This document shows, piece by piece, positions 32,855 through 44,841 of a stretch of DNA of 64,000 nucleotides. The notes under the pieces are model-generated. The model searched no databases. It saw nothing but the letters and a program-made list of their open reading frames with translations, and was not told the origin of the DNA. Source of the DNA: Hansfordia pulvinata (Eukaryota; Ascomycota; Sordariomycetes; Xylariales); NCBI GenBank assembly GCA_006538405.1, contig BJKQ01000004.1, positions 1,736,001 through 1,800,000 of the forward strand, in the 5' to 3' direction. Numbering within the stretch: position 1 is the stretch's first letter; each line of letters starts with the position of its first letter. Made by a program: the position numbers and the translations under genes.

Positions 32855-34007
32855 GTATTGCGCCTCTCCGCGCGGTCTGGAGTGGCTTGCATCATGAGCC
32901 GGGGAATATAGCTGTGTGTGTGTGTGTAAGCCACTCCTAGCAACGAGGCGCCTCTCAGGAAAACTCAGGGAGCCAGCCATGGGACCTCCCGGAATATGCC
33001 GTGGGCGCACTACTCTCTCCCCTCCCCCTGTGGCGCGTAGCAATCGGGATTGGAAGAAAGCTTACCTTGAACCTGCGGACACCATATCAACGCCCACGTT
33101 TGCGCCTCTCGTCCTCATTGGACCCGCCTGCAGCCGCCCCCGCATGATCACGACTCTACTCTGCCCCCCTCCCTCTCTCCTCTCCTCCTCGAATACAAGG
33201 AGAACAAAGACGACGCTGGGGGGGGGGGTTCTGGTCATCTCCTTTCCCCCCCTCCTCCTTCCCCCGTAGTCGGGATCTTCGAGGCAGTGCAAGCAGATGT
33301 GGTTGACGTGATGGTATCGTGCCTCGAACATAGGAAACCCCGGTCAATGGCCATCCCTCAGGGAAACACGGGTTCTCGCCGCCTTTGTTTCTCATCTCTC
33401 TGGTTTTTTTTTTTTACCATCTTCCCACCGTTTCGTAGTATGGTATCATTGACCATATTCTAATTATGGAATTTACCTTCTTTCTGCTCCTGCGCGCCGG
33501 CTTCCCTTTTCACCCGGTTAAAAGCATAGACCAGCAGGGCTTGGATCCCATGAACTCGCCCCCCTTCCCAGGGAGAAGCTGAGAGGCCAGACCGAGTTGG
33601 CCCACGAACAGCGCAGGCCGCGGGGGCTTTCTCGTCTCTGCCCGTAACACCATTGTAGAGATAAGGGAGAGGAGAGAGAGGGAAGATGGAGAGGAAAGGA
33701 GAGGGGGGAGGACCAAAATTGACCAAGGAAACGTCGCCTGCAACCAGGTTGGCTGACGACAGGACAAGACTGGTCAGGCCGCTCCCCCCCCCCTTTTTTT
33801 TTCTCGTTTTCGGTCGTGTTGCCGGAAGACAAGGCGGAAGGGACAGGGGATAATACTCCAGCCAAGTAGCAGACCACATACCACAGACCACAGGCCGCGT
33901 GTACTCGCGTGCGCGTGCGTGCGTGCGTGGGGGAAAAGAAGCCGTGCTTTCTTTCTGCATGAAAAGGTGGCACAGTCATCCACGCACACAAAGTGACGGC
34001 CCGCAGC

Positions 34008-34116
34008 CATGCCATGCCATCCCATCCCATCCCATCCTGTCCCGTCATCGTCGCAGCGTGGCTCGCTCGCCCGCCCGCCGGGTCCCCCGGGCTCAGCCCA
34101 GCCCAGCCCAGCCCAG
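34008..34116. repeat. CATCC and CCCAG pentanucleotide arrays
   Basis: A CATGC/CATCC pentamer chain (34008-34040) followed 50 bp later by five CCCAG units (34091-34116). Confidence 0.85.
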
Positions 34117-34170
34117 CCCGCATATCCGGGTTTGCGCGCGCGCGCCCGCGGTCGGGTCGTTGGTTTGGTT

Positions 34171-34185
34171 GGGGGGGGGGGGGGG
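34171..34185 (+). repeat. 15-base poly-G run
   Basis: Uninterrupted G run; length may be unreliable. Confidence 0.85.
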
Positions 34186-34734
34186 CTGGTCCATGTCGTG
34201 TCCCCCCTCTCCCGTTCAAAGAGGCGAGGCGCACAGTTAGGTTGCACTCTTTCACTGGTTGCCGGGAACCAGAACCGCCCGGGTCGCTTACCCCCCCTTT
34301 CCGCTATCGCCGCCGCCTCCGCCGCCGCCGCCGCCGCCGTCACCATCGCCTCATTTCACGGGGGAAAAAAAGACGAGAAAAGAGAGAAAAGACAAAGAAG
34401 AAGACCGAGCAACATAGAGCCGGCTGGATGTAGCCATCAAGGACTCCCGGTCGGGCTCTGGGTGCCGGGAAGCCGAGCCGAAGGGCTTCAGGAAAGGGGG
34501 CGTATATAAAGGATATGTCGTTCGGTGGATGGCCACGATGCATGCCACCCACGTCTTGACGATAGCCCCCCCTCCCCGCAACTCATCCCGCCCGAGTTAT
34601 GAGCAGCAGCAGGAGAATCAAAATCAATAACAACAACAGCAACAACACAGTCGACAGCTACAACAACCTTTCCCGCCCCCAAACACTTCCATACAAACAA
34701 GTCTCTTCCTCTCTCTCTTTCTCTCACACAAAAT

Positions 34735-34992
34735 ATGTGCTTCCAGAAGATCGAAAAATCCGACTGCAAGTACCGGTGCGAGGAGACGGTGGACCACGTC
34801 CATTGCGGCCAGTGCCCGGGCAGGCTGCCGCCCCCCGGCGACTGCGGCTGCGGGCGGCCCCCGCCGGGCTGCCGGTGCGAGACCTGCAACCACTGCCCCG
34901 TCTACACCCGCAACCCGGCCGCGGACCTCGGCTTCCTGCCCCAGGAGACCTGGCGGGCGGGCGTGTGCCGTCACCACGAGCGGGGGCACTGA
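34735..34992 (+). CDS. Small cysteine-rich protein (85 aa), no signal peptide
   Basis: Intron-less gene from the ATG at 34735 to TGA at 34990. The protein has 12 cysteines in 85 residues, in pairs such as CGQCPG, CGCG, CRCETCNHC, and several HVHC/HH combinations that could bind zinc. No signal peptide or membrane helix is visible, so it is probably cytosolic or nuclear. The MCF/MCW-type start with a following Cys-rich body recalls a large class of uncharacterised small proteins in Sordariomycetes; I do not know a function. The start is preceded by a pyrimidine-rich, CAA/ACA-rich leader and an AAAAT context, typical of a translated fungal ATG. The frame is clean, and it lies in an otherwise non-coding area, which makes it stand out. 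It could be a metal-binding or stress protein. Confidence 0.75.
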   Translation: MCFQKIEKSDCKYRCEETVDHVHCGQCPGRLPPPGDCGCGRPPPGCRCETCNHCPVYTRNPAADLGFLPQETWRAGVCRHHERGH

Positions 34993-37900
34993 CGTAGGTT
35001 AGTGGAGGTGGTGAGTTCAGTGAGTGACTGGGTGAGTGGGTGGGTGAGGCAGCCTCGAACAGAGATGCTAGGTAGGCAAGGTGCAGACAAGTGAGTTTCT
35101 TCCATCTTAGGGGGTCTGATGGCTCAAGGGGGGCACCAGGAGGGAGGGGCAAAGAGTGGATACAATTATCGGCCCAGGAATGACGATGATGATAATGATA
35201 ATGATGTCTGACATGACCACGAAACCCAGAAGATCCGATATCCCACAACCGCATGCACAAAAGAAAACTACATGTCACCCACATACACCCGCGCACGCAC
35301 ACAAGATGGCTGCTCTTCACCGTTTGGGGCCGCGGCAGTTTCTCTCGGCACCCGCCAGAAAAGGAGACGACGAAGTTCGGTAGGGATGGTTTGGGAGACG
35401 ACCACGCGGCCAGGGCCTGCGCGGCAGGCAACCACGTACACCCACAACAGGCGGGAGCCAACGGAACAGCCAACCGAGCACGCTGGCATGCCCGGCCTCT
35501 CCACGGTGGAGATATTCTCACCTCTGATGAGAGAGCGGACAGTGGTACATACGCCCGCTAAGTACGAGTAGCTGGCTTCGTGAATAGGAAATTCCCCAGG
35601 GCAGCCTGGGCGCCCAAGTCCGAATGACCTCTGTCAAGTTAGTTGCTTTGATGTAATTCCCTGCCTGCCCACCTAGGTACCTTACCTATCCATGCCTCTC
35701 GACTACCCGCATGCCTATCATCTCATAAGCCAAGGCCAGCCGTTTTCCTTGGGCCAGTACGGCCGGGCCCCGCCGTGTGGCCCGTCAAAGTGGCCCCGTC
35801 AGAGCCCGCTGTCTGCGAGTCAGTCCATCAGAAGACCCCTGTCATCAAACCAACATGCCTACCTCATACCTACATGTGTCCCCACGTAAGTGCCCGCCAG
35901 TGCCCTGCTTATCCCGCTGTCGAGGCTGTCAGCTCGCCAACTAGCAGCACCCGCGGAGGACTATTCAGGCGTTCGCCAGAGAAGGTTTCACACTTAGCTA
36001 GCATGTTCTTCTTCGTTTTCAGCCGCAGCGTTGCATTTGCAACGCTCAGAAGTGCCACCTCCTGCCAGCGTGCCAGTCGGCTGTCCTCTCCCTCCTCTCC
36101 GCGGCGGAGAGCCCCAGGGGTAAGTAAGCGCGCTTGAGACACGCAAACGGCCAGATTGTGCAACCGTGGCATTGTAGATCGGGAGCGCGCGTGCGCGGGG
36201 TGGCAGAGCGCCCGCCGATGCTTTGCTGGCCTCGACCTACGCCCTTTTCCAATGGCCAGTCGAAGAAAGGATCGGTTGGGCCTTTCCGCGTGTGGTGCAA
36301 GATGATCATTGGACGTGCACAATGCAACCGACACGCACGGTACCCGGGTTTCTGGCCATTGGCCGGGTTGGACGGGGGGTTGGTGCGGAAGAAAAGACGA
36401 GGGCACGCAGCCTTGGCCCATGATGACCTCTGGTGGCGTCCAATCTTTCTCGAGTCGGGGGTCGAAAGACGCCTCCAAGAAGAAAAGGTGGTCTTGGCAC
36501 ATGGCTGCGTCTGCACCTGCTCTGCTCAGAAGTTTCTCGCACGTTAGGAAACAAAAGACCTGCCTGGGACTTGTTAGTCTGGCAGAGACGCGCTGCAAAG
36601 CCTCTCGTGTCGTGCAATGACGCCTGTTACCCCCCTTGTCTTCTTTTGTTAGTGTCGTTCTGTCCCGGCGGCTTCTGTGGAACGGCCGACGACTGAATCT
36701 AGAAGCAAGCGCCGAGAGGAGAGTAGTTGTGCTCGGGGGCGGCGTTGGTGATTTGGCGGTGGCGCCCCGGCCGTTACTCTCTCCAGCGGCAGGGTGGGAG
36801 GTCACGAGCCTGGGAGAGGCTGGGACGGTGAGAGGGGGGATAGGGGGCCGTGACGCAAGAAGGAAACGCACGATTCTGGTTCTTGGGGGCGATCACCACG
36901 CAGCATATGGTCTGGCCGGGACACCCCTCTTCTCTTTCCCAACTTGCCAGATATCGCGCCGCCCCAGAGGCCCTGCTTTTCGCCCATTTTCTAGATCGAG
37001 CAGCAAGCAGGTGACCATCAGGGGTTTACTTACAGGGATGTGAAGCAAAGGCCGTTGCGTGCGTTGTGCAGGGGGGGGGGGGGGGGGTGATGGACTCGGG
37101 GAGCGAGGGTCTTTGTGAAGCCCCGAGTTGGCATGTCACTCGTTCCTTTGCCCGAGGGAAAGCGAATGGCTGACCCAGCAGAGCCGGGGTTAGCTGACCG
37201 CCGCGATCTCTGCCGGGATCACGAAGCGAGTCTTATCCGTGTTACGGGCGGGCGCCCCGTCTACGCCGTGCGCAGCCGGGCAAGAGGAGAAGAAACGGCC
37301 GGCCAGCGGAACACACGGGATCCAGTCTCGAGCTCTCATGGGGGCTTTCTCCTGTTCGCCAGCCAGCCACGCCCACTCTATGACTGACGCCTCTTGTTGA
37401 TCCATCCAGCCCAATCCCCGCAAGTGTCACCGCTGGATGGGGGGGTGCGGTACCCGGCGGCGGCTTCGGCTTGGTGGAGAGACGGGTACGGGGCATGACG
37501 AAGACGCGTCGAGTGTCGAGGTCGAAGCCGAGGCCGAGGTTCAGAGGTTCGGCAGCTGTTTGGCGTGTACTCGTAAAAGCTCATGACTCGAGTGACGCCT
37601 CGAGGCGCCGCGGGACGCCCGTGATACGCCACATCGAGGGCAGCAGAGAGAGTGGCAGCACCCAGGCGAGGCGGAGTGGCGGCAGAGATTCCACAGGGAG
37701 GGGGGCGGGAAAAGGAAACATTAGGTACAGACACAACGAGACAAGACACGCAACCCCGTGATGGCCCACGCTGCGTCAATGTCACAGCCGCGTGCATGCG
37801 CTATGTGCCATGCAGATTAGCACGGGTCCATCGGTCGGCTGGCGTCGTCCAGCGTCGTTCGTCGTTCGTGGTCGTGGTCGTCTTCGTGGTCGTCGTGGTC

Positions 37901-40900
37901 GTCGGCCGGGCGGGGCTGAGCCAGGCTGGGATGAGCTCGGCTGGGCTGCAGGCGGGACGGGGGATGTCAACGGGTTGCCTGCGTGGTGGATGCCGTGTCC
38001 ATGGTCTGCTTTCTCGATAGGTAAGGTATGCGTTATGTATGCGCATGCACGGATGGCACGCCCAACAACGCGTTGACATTGGACGGACGCTACCTTAGGT
38101 ATAACCCCATCCATCAAAATCACTGGCCGGGGCCGTCCAATTGGAGCGGATCCATCCAATGCCAGGGAAGCACGGGAAGGCGAGGCCAGCAGAGACGCCG
38201 CCGCAGCCAGGAGTCGCGGGCGGAGCTTTCGCGCCTGGCTCCTTCCGCCCTGTTCGCCGTCTTCCTGCCGGAGGTTCGTCACAACCTGTCGCACCTACGG
38301 TACTCGTACTACATACTTGTAGTGTAGGTAATGAGGTACCTAACGTTGGGATCTCGTGCTCGTGGTTGCCCGTGCAGGGCTGGCGGGCGGGACGGCGGGA
38401 TCGCCAGGAAAGGGCTCTCGTACCACCGCTTGCCCAACGCAAGTGCGACCTGACGACTGCAGGCGGCGTAGTAGTCGAATCGATGACCTGATGGGGGCTG
38501 GCCCGCCTTCAGCTGACGTCTGCTCGCGATGGTCTCAGTCAGAATGGGATGAAATCGAATCCATGCTACTCCACGTCACAGTTAGGTCAGCGTGCAGGCG
38601 GCGGCGGGCGTGGGGAGTACGAGTACGAGGACGGGGCGAGTAAAGTGCCATCCCGCACTGAGCTGACTGAATATACTGTATTGGATGGATCCATGTGGTA
38701 GCCACGGTAAGATACCCAAGGCAGCCAGGGTCAATCAGGCTACGTGTACGAGTACCTAATGTACGGATATAACACATGCAGCTATAAGTGATGAGGGTAC
38801 ATGGGGTTGCGTTGCTTGCATCGATGCTTGCATGCCTCCCGCCCGGGGCCCCAGCGCGCGGCGGGAATGTCATCAGCGCCGGCGGGCGGAGAGCGGAGCC
38901 ACTCGGACGACGGGCCCCGCTTGCTTCCCCAACGCCTGCCAGCATGCGCAGCGCGAGTTTGCGAGAATCAGAGACACGGCGGAAACAGGCCACTATGTAT
39001 TGCACCAGACGCAGCCGCGGTCACTTGCCGTCAACTCGGATCAGACGACGAGGGATCCCCCAGCAGTAGCGGCTGTCTGGAAAACCGGCGAGCGCTGTTC
39101 GGCTGTGCTCGCACGAGTACGCGTAGCGCTGGCGGGCGCTGTACGAAAAGGAAAGAAAGAAAAAAGTGACACCGGGACCACCCCGGACTGAGATAGACTG
39201 CCTCCGTAGTCAACACTTTCTGAAAAGGCCGTCGCCCGGAACCCAGACACCTCTGGGTCAACCGGCTCCATCACCAGCTCGCCCTGCCTCATTAGCTGGC
39301 CCTCCCCTCTACTCTTGTCTTCCCCGGAGCCCCCGTCGCCGTCCCCGTTGCCGTCCCCGCCGCTGCCGCCGTGCTCCAGCTACGCTGCCAAGACCGGCCG
39401 GGGCTGTCCAAAGTCCACAATTGGAACCTCGTTTTCAGTCGGACACACACTCAAACAGGCTCCTATCCGTGGTAGGGGATCGCCCACGGCGTGGCGGGGC
39501 GGGAAGTCTTAGAACGGCGGCGCCGGGGAGGGGGCGGGTGGCAGGGTCGATCCAGTCTTCGAAACACGGATCGCACGGTCGGTCGTGTCCTCGTCCCGCG
39601 GTAGACCTGGAGCGGCCGGGGGCCCTATGATCAGGCTGATGACGAGCACGCCTCGTCTGTATATTCTCCCGCCCGCTGGTTGTAAGCCGGTCTGGCTATC
39701 AATGCTTGGCAGCAAGGGGACGACGGCAGGGCCGGGGGGCCAAGCAGTAGCAGGGCAGCCAGGATCTCCTCCTCGAAATCTGCGAAGACGGAGAATTCTG
39801 GCCTGACGTGTGCAGGCTGGCACAGCCACTTCGTCAAGGGTCGAAGCAGACAATCAAGCCAGTGCTCCGACAGTGACGGTCATGGCATGGCATGGTTTGC
39901 ACTGCCTGGTCCCGGTCGATAATCCCGGCCGGGAGAAGAGCTGGCAGGTTTTGCCGTCTTCTGGCCGCAGCTGATCGCAGGCCCGAGCTGCCTCTCGGCT
40001 TGCCTCCGAGCAATCCCCGCGACACGATGCACTGTGCCTCGACAGCAGAAAGAAACCTTTCCCTTGCTTCCGCTCGCGGACGGGAACGGCGACCAGGCCC
40101 TGCCCGCGCACGTGGAACAGGCGAGATGGCAGACACATCGACTGTCCCTTGGCCGGTCTTGTCTTGCCTCCCACTTCTTCCGGGACGAGTGTCGAGCACC
40201 ACGCACATGCACGTACGGATGACCTACTTGCCTCCTTTCTCGGCGGGCATTTTACGCACCCCTGTCCGTATACGGGTGATTGCCAGGGTCAGGAAACGTC
40301 CCAGGGGGCGCGGAGCCTTTGTTCTATAGCCTCCTTCTCCTCGCCTGTTGGCGTAGATGATCCCGGAGCCAGCATCCTGCAAGACAGGACGTCTCCGACA
40401 TTCGTGCGAGATCCCGGACGCTCTGGCAGAATTTGAGAGGACAATCAACGTCTGTGTCAGGCCACACGTCCAGGTGTTGACAAGATTGGCACAGGATGGT
40501 AATTGGCTTGACTTACCAGGGTGGCCATCTGCCGCTCCAGTCCAGATCTACAGGGGCCAAGGGAAGCTCGCGGCGCCAGGGGCATGTGTGACTTGACTCG
40601 ACCGATCTGTGAAGCCGCACCCCAAGAGGTGTGGGATGAGCAGACGCCCCAGTGGCAAGAGAAACAAGCCTGGACTGCAGACCCGCAACCGGTCTATACC
40701 TTGCACACTGGACGGTAGACGGTAGGGCTGAGCCCCCCGCTCGCCCTTGTGACCTATTCGCAGACTGCTGCACGTAGACGACAGGAGTGGTCCGTGCTGT
40801 CTTCTCACTCCAGTGGCACGACAAGAAGCGGTTGCGGTAATAGAGTCGTGCGAGCCTTGACACACTAAGTTGAGGCTTTTTCTTTTTTTCATTCTCTCGA

Positions 40901-41534
40901 CGGGATGCTGTATCTAAATGCGGCGAGCAAAAAACCCAGACTTTGTCACTGCTCAACTCACCATCCGAGCTCTGGCGTCGGAAATTTGGTAATGTAGGCC
41001 CTCGGCTACCGCATAGCCCCGAAGTGCCATCAGCGCACCCCTGCCCGCTGTGCCGGCGCCTTTTCTCCATGGGTTGGACGTAGCCGCCAGTGGCAGCAGT
41101 GTGCGTTTCATCTCCGGTTGGCCGCGCAAGCCATCAATCGAGCACACGGGTGACGACGCAAATCTTTGACGGCTTATGACCGCGTCAACTCCAGGATGGC
41201 TTTGCAACGCATAACGTGCTCAGGATGCCTGCGTCCGACCACATGTGCAGACCCTCGTCCAAAGGCCGTGGAATTCGCCCCATGACGCAAGGGCATGTGC
41301 TAACCTTGCGCGCTTCAATCAAGATAGCAGAACCCTTCCTCTCCTACAGGGTCTGCTGTAAGGACAGGCACGCCTGGGAGGTATCACGCGCATCATCACG
41401 GTCCTTGTCGCGCATCGCCCCCAACTTCTTGTAAGGTACGCCTGGCCAGGCCCCCTGGCGATGGTGTATCTCGGCGAACAGCCCAGAAGGGTTCAAGGCA
41501 CCCGGCCATCGAGGTCCATGATAGCGGTGATCGT
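34993..41534. other. Gene-poor region between the Cys-rich gene and eIF2B gamma
   Basis: About 6.5 kb, again without a supportable gene. Open frames of 100-300 codons exist but lack ATG, known motifs or splice partners. It is less microsatellite-rich than the desert to its left; it carries a 17-base G run at 37071, GTACGAGTAC-type and TACCT/AGGTA motif clusters (35670-35690, 38028-38110, 38280-38345, 38745-38765). Confidence 0.5.
37071..37087 (+). repeat. 17-base poly-G run
   Basis: Uninterrupted G run, possible G-quadruplex; length may be unreliable. Confidence 0.85.
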
Positions 41535-43542
41535 TCAGGCCATGAGATCGCTCCCCTCCGCGTCATCTGCCTGGTCTCCATCGTCAGAGTCCAACATGGC
41601 ATCCTGCATCTCCTGCTCAGTAGCCTCCAGTCCCGAAGAGCTCATGAGCTTGTTATCCTTGTCCTCGGCTACAAAGAGAGTCATGAGCATTAGCATATCG
41701 TGCCACCAACAGCTTCGGAATAGCTTGAGGCATAGGACCTCGTAATGTGACGGAGGGTTGAACTTACTCCTAGGCTCGATAAGCAGGTTTTCTTGTACCT
41801 CGCAGTCGGTGAGGGTTGAACCCTCGCCGATATTACTCCGCTTCCCGAGAATACATCTGGTCAGTTTGCAGCCTTTGCCCACGACAACCCCGTCCATCAA
41901 GAGGCACTGGAAGAGTTTGGCGCCCTCCTGAATCTGGCAATTTGCCCCAATGACAGTCTCCTTGATTGATGTCTTTTCCTCGACTGTGACGTTGTCTGCA
42001 ATCAAAGAGTCCGGTCGTGTAATGGTGGTCCGTGGCTTGACCCCCTCGGGATAGGCAACCTTCTTGGCGTGGGCAAACGGCGATGCTACATCTGGTCCAG
42101 TTTCTTCCACTGAGGGAAGCTTAGCCAACTGCAAGGATACAGCCAAAAGAATCTTGGCTGTGTCGACGCGCCGTATCAATGGCGCCGATGGCTGGGAGGG
42201 ATGGACGTATGCCAAGATTGGGGGCACTGCAAGCTGATCGCCCCCACGGGACTCTGTCGATGCTTCCGGGGCTCGTGTAGGGGACGCGCCATCATCACTG
42301 CCGAGAACCGGGGTCGATGATTGGGTGCCGAATATCTTGGAAAATCCCAGCTTTTCCGGAAGACCCTTCTGCCACGAAGCCTTGGCCCACCATCCTATTA
42401 CGTCTTCTCCAATACTTTCCAAACGCTCGTTTTCTTTGACAAACTCCATGACCCATTTTGGGAAGATGTAGATATGCGCGTCCCTATGCGTCGTGAGCAT
42501 GCGTAGGCGGGGATGTTGCCGCAGAAGACCGTGGCGAATCGGGAACCCTTTCTTCTCCTCGACCATGTCTTTCAGAGAGTCGGTGGGCATGGAGCATGCG
42601 AGGTGCGAGAGGTGCGGAAGAATAGAGTGCTTGGGCACAGGTGAGACCGAAGAGGGCATCCGAGTTGTCGCAATAAAGTCGGTTTCCTCGCCCTTAATGG
42701 GGGTGGCGGTCTTGGTCTCGTACCACACGCCCAGACCCCCGGCGGGAGAAGGCGAGTTTCCGTCGACTAGAGGGCCTGGGTTGGCGGTGGCCTTAACCAT
42801 CCATGCTTGCAACAGCTTGTCGCCTCCCAGTTCGCAAACCAGATCACAAGGCAACACCACGAAGTCGGATGTGATCGCCTCGCGAATCTCAGGTAGACGG
42901 AGTACTTCAGCAGTTCCGGTGTTCTGATCTAGGTCTTTCGGCGCCACAAACTCTGGCCGGGATGCGGTAGACTGGTAAGGAAAGGATTCGTCTTCAACGC
43001 AGTGGTGATAGCATCCGCAGCCGAAGGTGGGCACACTAGTTTGATGTCTAAATCCGAAGAGTCAGCTGCGAGTATCCCCAGCGAGGCCCGGGCGGGTGAC
43101 TGGACTGCAGGTCCAGAACGTCTTTGGCTGAGCGGTAGCAAGGGAAAGTGAGGCAGTGACTCGGCACAGACTGCAGATAATCTAGGATTGAACCTGGCAG
43201 TGTTTCATATGGATGACGACTCAAGGGAGACGCGAGATGAGCTTTGGGGGCTGACACAATCTTGCTTGTCCTGGCAGCGGCGACATGCTAACACATGCGA
43301 GGCCCTCCTCAAGGTTCCGGCATGATACGAGATGGGGGAAAGGGGGGCGAGCCCAACTCACTTGTGATTCCCATCCGGTAGCAGAATTCGATTGGGTACC
43401 AGACCATCGGCCGGTTTGCGATGGGCAGGAGAGCCTTGGGGTTCTCATCCGGGCTGGCCGTGAAGGTTGGAAAGGAGGAGCCGGGCCCGCAAAGAATCAA
43501 AGCCTGCAAGCCCGGCGAGGGCATAGTCACAGCATGCGGCAT
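41535..43542 (-). CDS. GCD1: Translation initiation factor eIF2B subunit gamma
   Basis: Part of the eIF2B guanine-nucleotide exchange factor that recharges eIF2 in the cytosol. Exons 43362..43542, 41768..43047 and 41535..41668; expected length about 531 residues. The N-terminus has the nucleotidyltransferase-like start (LQALILCGPGSSFPTF, then NPKALLPIANRPMVWYPIEF). The middle has GTAEVLRLPEIREAIT and DFVVLPCDLVCELGG. The C-terminal left-handed beta-helix has hexapeptide repeats (IGANCQIQEGAKLFQC, then GVVVGKGCKL, CILGKRSNIGEG). The tail is acidic. Introns are 314 bp (GTGAGT, unusually long for this window) and 99 bp (GTAAGT, CTAATG branch). The frame slips at the GGG at 42959-42961: LTSLPHP is followed in the next frame by RPEFVAPKDLDQNTGTAEV, so one base is missing. 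Because the subunit is essential in yeast, a sequence error is likely. It is head-to-head with the PEX22-like gene. Confidence 0.95.
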
Positions 43543-44841
43543 GGTGATTCGCTGGTGGGCTGATAAAGATGAGCGGTGGTGGTGATGGTGGCTGCAGGAT
43601 TGAAGCTATCGCGACCGAAGAGAGCCTGCTGGGCAGGACGGTGGAATGCGGGGCGAAGGGCGCCAACGGTGAGCCCAGACGAGGCGGTGGAGCTTGCACT
43701 TCGACCGCAGCCTCTGATCGTTGTAGGCGTTGGCGAGAGGCTTCACGTTGCGTGCGAACGGCGAATGATCTTGAAGTTCTGGCGGGGATATTGTCGATCG
43801 AGTCACACCCTCTGCGACAAATCAGCTTGGATGGCGGGGCCCGACTCCGGCGGGTAGGGTGGGATCCAGCTACGGCAATGCGCCTGCCTGCTCGCGCACC
43901 GACGGGCTCTGGTATCGATAAGCAGCCCACATCCCACCAAGGCGTCGAGGTCGGTTGTACCGCTCTTCGCGGCCTGTACGATGCATTTGTACCGGCGCAG
44001 CTATTCGCACTGATTATTACCGTCCATCTAGCCAACGCAAAGACACATGACGTCAAACATGAGTGCCCAACTCACCACCTGCAGACGCAGGCGGCGCCAG
44101 CGGAGGCACTCATAAGTGGGCGGCGCCACTAGCAAATGCTACTGCACTGGTGATACTCGTATCTGATCTGATCTAACCCAGCAATTGATCTCCGGAGTAG
44201 CGACCAAGAGCCTGGCTGGAGTTGCTGGATCCCCACGGCACGGACCAGCAACGGCCACAGCACCGCCGTGGTACGAGTAGGTGCCGGTACTTCGCGACCC
44301 GAGCTACAGCCGCGCCGCCTCAGGACCCGGACCCCTTTGCCCCAGCAACCACCAATCACCCTCCAGCCTCGGCTGCTCGTCAGCTGCCAAGCTTTGCATT
44401 GTCAACAACACCAGCCACCGCAACTCCGGGGCAAGGTACGAGGAGTAGGTACGTCGTACCTTAAGTCGGTGCGCCCCAGCGCCCCCCCATATCCAGACCT
44501 GCCTGACCCAGAGACTTGTACCTCGATCCCAGCTTGGTTGGGCTGCTGTGCGGTGCCTTGATTCCTGTCTGTCTTTCTGCTGTCTCGACCTGATTGATGC
44601 CCGCCGTCGAAGACAGCATTGGCGCCCTCTCCCACGACCACGTCAAGCGTCTTGCGCTCTGCCATTCACCCCGTTCCCCTCTCCGCCCACTGTCGCCGCC
44701 CGCTGCCGTCCAAGTCCCGCGTCGAATCAGCCAACCGCCACCGACCACCGTCGACATCCCCCCTATCAGCTGTCGCCTCACAGCTACCAAGTCCAGGCAG
44801 GCCGATTCTGCCTCGGCGATGAGCTCATCCTGACTGGCCCA
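43543..44841. other. Divergent intergenic region, eIF2B gamma / PEX22-like
   Basis: About 1.3 kb between two head-to-head starts, so it should hold both promoters. A GGTACGAGGAGTAGGTACG motif cluster with TACCTTAAG lies at 44430-44466. The 300 bp before the PEX22-like start are pyrimidine-rich. A TGACGTCA palindrome (CRE-like) is at 44048-44055 (reads ATGACGTCAAAC). Confidence 0.5.
44048..44055. promoter_or_regulatory. CRE-like TGACGTCA palindrome
   Basis: A perfect TGACGTCA lies in the shared region between eIF2B gamma and the PEX22-like gene. bZIP factors of the ATF/CREB class bind this site in fungi. One copy of an 8-mer can occur by chance. Confidence 0.35.

Larger units (their letters stand above)
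25035..34734. other. Gene desert upstream of the C2H2 factor, microsatellite-rich
   Basis: About 9.7 kb between two divergent starts, with no supportable gene. It is packed with AG/CT, AC/GT, CTG, CGT, GGCAT and GACAG arrays, often several per kilobase. The first 200 bp upstream of the C2H2 ATG are purine-rich on the + strand (pyrimidine-rich in the transcript). It probably contains a long regulated promoter and perhaps a long leader with introns. Confidence 0.55.

Noticed and set aside
35909..36871. 320-codon open frame on the minus strand
   Set aside because: It begins with GTG, has no ATG near its 5' end, no recognisable motif and an erratic Arg/Ser/Pro composition typical of chance frames in GC-rich DNA.
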